DNA of 64,000 bases, from the NCBI GenBank assembly GCA_964019155.1, contig OZ025242.1, positions 68,812,167-68,876,166 on the forward strand. The letters are read 5' to 3'. Below the pieces are notes generated by a model. That model was given only the letters and a program-made list of their open reading frames with translations. It was not told the origin of the DNA and searched no databases. This document shows positions 59,893 to 64,000 of the stretch, in pieces. Position 1 is the stretch's first letter. The number at the start of each line of letters is the position of its first letter. This DNA is from Osedax fenrisi. Its lineage: Eukaryota; Annelida; Polychaeta; Sabellida; Siboglinidae. Both the position numbers and the translations under genes were made by a program.

Positions 59893-60054
59893 ACTAGTAC
59901 GAGAGATGACCTACGTCGACAAGCTGAACATGCGAGTGGGCATACACACGGGCAGGGTTCACTGCGGGGTGCTGGGGTTGCGAAAGTGGCAGTTCGACGT
60001 GTGGAGCAATGACGTCACCCTGGCGAATAACATGGAGGCTGGCGGACTACCGGG
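59893..60054 (+). CDS. ADCY: Adenylate cyclase exon A (C1a catalytic domain, middle part)
   Basis: This internal exon encodes part of the first cytoplasmic catalytic half of a membrane adenylate cyclase (class III), which makes cyclic AMP from ATP at the plasma membrane. The frame reads LVREMTYVDKLNMRVGIH, then a GRVHCGVLGLRKWQFDVWS block, then NDVTLANNMEAGGLPG. In mammalian AC5 numbering, the Arg of NMRVG (codon 59933-59935) matches Arg484, which contacts ATP phosphates. The Trp of DVWS and the Val of NDV match Trp507 and Val511 of the forskolin pocket. All are kept. The start is a splice acceptor: GGCAG ends at 59892, and an in-frame stop at 59870-59872 excludes extension far to the left. 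The end is the GT at 60055, leaving GG to be completed by exon B (phase 2). The length of 162 nt is a multiple of 3 with phase 2 on both sides. By eye it is nearest AC5/AC6, but AC1 and AC8 also resemble it. Confidence 0.93.
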
Positions 60055-60080
60055 GTTTATATCGTGTAATAGTGACGTCA
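60010..60080. promoter_or_regulatory. Two perfect CRE octamers
   Basis: The palindromic cAMP response element TGACGTCA occurs at 60010-60017 inside exon A (encoding Asp-Val in NDVT) and at 60073-60080 just inside the intron. A third copy is at 62501-62508. CREB-family binding to this octamer is well established in animals. Whether these copies are used is unknown, and the exonic one may simply reflect codon choice. Confidence 0.3.
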
Positions 60081-60149
60081 CCCAGCTCTCTAGGGGTACG
60101 CTTACTTTTACTATGTAAGCATAGTATGTGTATGTATATGTATATGTAT

Positions 60150-60181
<32 letters not shown>
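60150..60181. repeat. CA then AT microsatellite
   Basis: About seven CA units at 60150-60163 pass into an AT run reaching 60181, close behind exon A. Confidence 0.9.
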
Positions 60182-60655
60182 GTATACGTTTATATGTTGA
60201 ATTTAATGGATCATTTATATTGAGTTTTAAATTATAATTATTTTTCATTTTTTGATTGTTTACATTTTATAGAATAGGATAGCTTATTTAAAACACCAAT
60301 ACAGTAAGACAACATCCACGCTGTTATTTAAATTCATTTAAATTAGTTTCTTAATGGCCTGGTGAAACATTCACGGCGTTAGAGTGTAATGTATGCGTGT
60401 ATACACCCTGTAGGGGAAATATATGTTTCATGTGGGTCTATTAAAATGTTGCATAGTTTGAGAAAGATTAAATAATTAATAACTTGGTGTGTAGTAAACA
60501 TCCGTACATGTATACGCACGGCTATAGAGTTTACGTTGTAAAATCGTAAGACAATAAAAAGTGAACTAAAGTTTTTTTTATATAAAAAAAGTGATTTATT
60601 GTTCGCTATTTTATAATATAAATATGTATATTTAGTTTATCAACTTTACTATAAG

Positions 60656-60660
<5 letters not shown>

Positions 60661-60692
<32 letters not shown>
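60661..60692. repeat. (AT)16 microsatellite
   Basis: An uninterrupted 32-bp AT run inside the intron. Confidence 0.95.
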
Positions 60693-60696
<4 letters not shown>

Positions 60697-61170
60697 AACT
60701 ATATATTAGGTGTACATTCTGAAATGTTGATAACAAATTCAAACGCTGAACAATTACAAAAATAATGGAATTTATTATATTGTATTATTGTATTTTCTGT
60801 GTGTACACACTATAGTGAATAATAATATGATTGCTAATAATACTATTGGACAGTACACACAATATGTACATGATATAATATAATATAATAACACTAGTAT
60901 CATTGTCAATACTCAAATATGTACATTATAATATAAATGATTATATAATGATTATAAAATGACGTAGTGTAAATATTTATTAATAGGTCGACATTTTTGA
61001 AATTGAATTACATATGTCACATAATGTGTATCCGATTATGATTAAAATGTATACTTGACACACTTATTGTGCATATCATACATCTATGTTAATATAATGA
61101 ATTATATTTTAATAATTAAAAATATTTGTAAACAAATTAATTCGAAGGTTTCGCCGGGTCTTAATGAGTT

Positions 61171-61183
61171 CCCCCCCCCCCCC
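61171..61183. repeat. C13 homopolymer
   Basis: Thirteen consecutive C on the plus strand in otherwise AT-rich DNA. Its exact length is likely to be polymorphic or affected by sequencing error. Confidence 0.9.
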
Positions 61184-61279
61184 AAATAAACTCCCCCTTA
61201 AAATTAAAATTAAGACAGTGGTATGTTTCTCCTCTTTTTTACATGTATACATCTATAGATGCATTTAATTTTGTATATA

Positions 61280-61728
61280 CAGTCAACTCCCGATAAGTCG
61301 GACTCGCAAGGGACCGGGAAAAGTCTCCGACTTAGCGAGATGTCCGACTTATCCGAGATTAAGAATATCATGCAAATAAGACATGAAATGCGCAGCGCGA
61401 GTTAAATGGTTACCGATATATGGAATTATGCAACAATCAGCAACATAAAATGTTGTATTCAATTATATTACTTACTAAAATTATAATATTAATTATTTAA
61501 AGTAAACATTTCTGACAATTTGTAAAAAGTCCGACTTATAAAAATCATAAAAATGACTATAATATGTGTCCGACTTATAGAAAATTCCGACTTATCCAAT
61601 CCAACTTATCCGACTTATCCGATTAATTTAACATGGAACTAGATACAAATCCAACCAAACCAACTAAATGTGTCCGACTTATCGAGAATTCAGACTTATC
61701 CGTAGTCCGACTTACCGAGAGTTGACTG
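61280..61728. mobile_element. Tc1/mariner-type MITE (449 bp, TA target duplication)
   Basis: The element begins CAGTCAACTC and ends GAGTTGACTG. The terminal inverted repeats are 25 bp (61280-61304 and 61704-61728) with two mismatches. It is flanked by TA on both sides (61278-61279 and 61729-61730), the target duplication of Tc1/mariner/pogo transposases. At 449 bp with no long open frame it is non-autonomous. The TIR core TCCGACTTA is repeated inside in one orientation at 61326, 61343, 61530, 61569, 61586, 61609, 61673 and 61706, with the inverted copy at 61294. These could be transposase-binding subterminal repeats. The pogo-like assignment is inferred from TIR shape only. It inserted within the adenylate cyclase intron and its ends are well preserved. 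Confidence 0.88.
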
Positions 61729-61829
61729 TAATTCTATATAAAAAATGATCGGCTCTCATTACAACCATGGATGCATTAATATGAGAGCGACTTCGAAGGG
61801 ACATTATAATGCGTATATATAAGCATTAT

Positions 61830-61863
61830 TAATGTATATGGCTCTATAGAGCCATATACATTA
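61830..61863. repeat. Perfect 34-bp palindrome
   Basis: The arms TAATGTATATGGCTC and GAGCCATATACATTA flank a central TATA and the whole 34 bp is its own reverse complement. It can form a cruciform or hairpin. It lies 101 bp right of the MITE, and no gene is attached to it. Confidence 0.9.
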
Positions 61864-61994
61864 TATAGCAATATAGTTATTAGTGAATATGTTATCTAAT
61901 ATCCTGGACGGGATGAAAGGACTCCACCAAATAACAATAACAATAACGATATATACATGGGCCGAGGTATGTAGTTTAGTCTATGTATGTGTCT

Positions 61995-62033
61995 ATTGTA
62001 TGTATGTATTGTATGTATGTATTGTATATATGT
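61995..62033. repeat. 13-bp tandem repeat, three copies
   Basis: ATTGTATGTATGT is present at 61995-62007 and 62008-62020, and with one change at 62021-62033. Confidence 0.9.
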
Positions 62034-62302
62034 AGGCGCCTATCTGATTAGGACGCATGATTTATATTTTCATTCAGGATTCAACTCGCGAGTAACCTAA
62101 TGATAAATTAGATGTCGAAGTTTATTACGTGCCAATTTAGTGTACATATATCTATATCAAATATTCTATTTTAAACTCTCTTGACTTATATACGTATTGA
62201 TATGTATTTGAATGTATAATATATTATATATATATATGTTGTCGAGTTATTTTCGTCGAGTAATGTGTTTTACTAACACGGGAACTATACGAATATAACC
62301 AC

Positions 62303-62338
<36 letters not shown>
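62303..62338. repeat. AT then GT microsatellite
   Basis: Eleven AT units at 62303-62324 pass directly into about seven GT units ending at 62338. Confidence 0.93.
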
Positions 62339-62500
62339 ATATATACGTATACGGATCACATCGAACAATCCTATACATACTGGGTGGTCGGCATGTATAT
62401 TTACCGGGATATTACTGTATACCTATATATAATGAATTAGATAACGTTGAGATAATCACGCAATAGGGTGTATGTTTATATGACCTAACACTAGTGATAG

Positions 62501-62508
62501 TGACGTCA
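62501..62508. promoter_or_regulatory. Perfect CRE octamer in intron
   Basis: TGACGTCA sits in TAGTGACGTCACTA, a 14-bp perfect palindrome at 62498-62511. Two further GACGTC cores are near 62550 and 62641. A role as an intronic cAMP-responsive element is only inferred. Confidence 0.3.
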
Positions 62509-62590
62509 CTAAAGCGTTACTAGAGAGGTAACATACGTCACTACACCGACGTCAGATATAACGGCTACTCCATATAGTAACATAGAAGCT

Positions 62591-62634
62591 AGATAACGGT
62601 TACTATATATATAGTAACAGAGTAACCGTTATCT
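62591..62634. repeat. Inverted repeat with 14-bp arms
   Basis: AGATAACGGTTACT at 62591-62604 and its exact reverse complement at 62621-62634 flank a 16-nt AT-rich loop. Each arm contains a TAACGG sequence resembling a MYB site. A further 14-bp perfect palindrome, TTCGCTATAGCGAA, is at 62733-62746. Confidence 0.85.
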
Positions 62635-63245
62635 CTAGAGACGTCATCGTCTTCATAGATAGTAGATATATCCACTATAGTGACACCCGTATGTACCGAC
62701 AACACACACATATACCGTTACACCGTTTACCGTTCGCTATAGCGAAACCTCCATAACTCGACGTCTAAATATAGCGCCGAGCGGTTATCGTTTAACGACC
62801 GCCGATAAACAACAACCCCGTAAGCGCTCTTGTGTGCGTGTGTGAGTATAGTGCGATTACGCGTTAATTACGTAATAGCTGATGATGCTCCGTGTATACA
62901 CCGTACAGTACACCGTACACTGTACACTGTAGCCGTGTGTGTGAGGGGGGCTGAATAATGCATACAAATTTAAATAAAATTGACAAATATCTTTCAATTC
63001 AAACCGAATTTTATATACATTTTTAAATGACGCATGCATTTTTATTTACAAGAAATATTTAGAGTTATGATACTTCTATAATATAATATGCGTGTTTTCC
63101 ATATAATAATATAATAATAACACGGTGTTTTGTAATTTAATTAAATTCGTAATTTTTCACGTAATTTTTAATTGACGACGATCACTAAATAAGCCACGCC
63201 CACGCACTAACAATAACAACAACACCACCACCACGTGACCGTCAG

Positions 63246-63432
63246 CCGTGTACACGTGACCGAGGCGGTTCTCAGCTACCTGAACAACGACTACGAAGTG
63301 GAACCGGGCGAAGGTCAACAGCGTAACGAATACCTCCGCAAGCACAACATCAAGACCTACCTGATCAAGGGCAGCAAACAAAGCGACTCTTTCCGCGCTA
63401 GTACCAAGATATCCGCCGCCACCATCGTACAG
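63246..63432 (+). CDS. ADCY: Adenylate cyclase exon B (end of C1a catalytic domain)
   Basis: This exon continues the cyclase C1a domain from exon A. After completing the split Gly it reads RVHVTEAVLSYLNNDYEVEPG, then EGQQRNEYLRKHNIKTYLIKG. These correspond to the RIHIT, L-Y-L-N-G-DYEVEPG and YL-HIETFLI blocks that close C1a in animal adenylate cyclases. The tail (SKQSDSFRASTKISAATIVQ) belongs to the poorly conserved C1b region. The start follows AG at 63244-63245. The phase and domain order match exon A exactly, and the two exons together give 116 residues with no stop. The end is placed at CAG before GTTTTA (63433), phase 0. An earlier donor at the GT in GCTAGTACC is possible but less likely. 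The intronic reading from 63433 stops at 63472-63474. The rest of the gene (C1b, second membrane domain, C2) must lie to the right, beyond the window. Confidence 0.9.
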
Positions 63433-64000
63433 GTTTTACTCTCTTACTTACGTGATGACGAAGCATTTCCTTAGGAATATCATCGGTGATTATATCTATG
63501 ATTATCTCATTACCGTAGTGAAGTTTTCAGTCTTCGCGCGTCTTAACGTTTAAAGAATATCGCTAATGATATTAGCGTAGATTTGTATTTTTCCGGTAAA
63601 CTATAAATATTCGGATATTATAATAAGCCTATAGGCTATATATAAGCATAGATATTATATAATCAGAATTCTAATTAATTAGAATTAATTGCGATGTCTA
63701 TGATATTCTAATGTATGTGATATTCTAATGGCGGTGATAGTAGGTATCGCGCTCATTAACTAGATAAAAAGATATTGTTAAAATCAATTATTCGTTTGGC
63801 ATATCCATTGAGTTGTTACCATTACCTTTTAAACTCAATACTTATATTATTATTATTAGTATTATTATTATTATATATATATAATTTCCGAGAATATTAA
63901 TTTTATATATTTCGGAAGTGTTTATATAAACACTGGATACGCTCAGTATAGGAGCCTTCCCATTATTGGCGCTATCTATCACAGTTCATTGTAATCACTA
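63433..64000 (+). other. Start of the next adenylate cyclase intron
   Basis: AT-rich non-coding sequence follows the donor to the window end. It holds a 20-bp perfect palindrome at 63667-63686 (AATTCTAATT and its complement), an ATT trinucleotide run at 63846-63872, and an 18-bp perfect palindrome at 63917-63934 (AGTGTTTAT and its complement). I see no further exon. Confidence 0.7.

Larger units (their letters stand above)
60055..63245 (+). other. Intron between adenylate cyclase exons A and B
   Basis: This 3191-bp phase 2 intron is supported by the exact in-frame join of two neighbouring pieces of a conserved domain: GG at 60053-60054 plus C at 63246 completes the Gly of LPG-RVHVT. Its donor is GTTTAT, an unusual match, and its acceptor is CCGTCAG. 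It is AT-rich and contains a MITE, AT/CA/GT microsatellites, a C13 run and several perfect palindromes listed separately. I see no other coding segment in it. A minus-strand frame at 62857-63039 looks like chance. Confidence 0.88.

Noticed and set aside
60055..60118. Read-through of exon A to the stop at 60116
   Set aside because: The residues after LPG do not match the cyclase family, while splicing to 63246 restores the conserved RVHVT block in frame.

Overview
This window looks like nuclear DNA of a eukaryote, most likely an invertebrate animal. It contains two exons of a transmembrane adenylate cyclase split by a GT-AG intron, a Tc1/mariner-type miniature transposon, long AT/GT/CA microsatellites, and flanking DNA that still has many CpGs. 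I cannot name the species. There are no bacterial operons, no CRISPR array and no rRNA or tRNA genes that I can support.

Positions 1-57732 (90 % of the window) are one uninterrupted tandem satellite, broken only by a 200-N assembly gap at 31301-31500. The basic monomer is 36 bp and is itself three 12-bp parts: GGCATGCATGCA, CCTAGTACTACA and C(A/C)TAGTACTGTA. The main variants are an 'H' form (second half CATAGTACTGTA), a 'P' form (CCTAGTACTGTA), a 32-bp form lacking one CATG, a 24-bp form lacking one 12-bp part, a 20-bp form lacking both, and a form with GCA changed to ACA. Because 36 is a multiple of 3 and most frames lack stops, the array shows many long open frames on both strands. They are artefacts, not genes. 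Variant order shows real higher-order structure: recurring modules, exact local duplications, a very homogeneous zone (about 31.8-41 kb) and a zone full of small indels (about 41.1-49.6 kb).

Positions 57733-64000 are single-copy DNA. Going rightwards there is a GT/AT microsatellite, a CpG-richer stretch (about 58.0-58.9 kb) with E-box palindromes and a 17-bp tandem repeat, then AC exon A (59893-60054), a 3191-bp intron with a 449-bp TA-flanked MITE and several perfect palindromes, AC exon B (63246-63432), and the start of the next intron. The two exons join in frame to 116 residues of the C1a catalytic domain, closest by eye to the AC5/AC6 type. The preceding conserved part of C1a (the GDCYY region) is not in the 2.2 kb between the satellite and exon A. 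So if the assembly is right, the satellite lies inside an intron of this adenylate cyclase gene. That is the most notable feature of the window.
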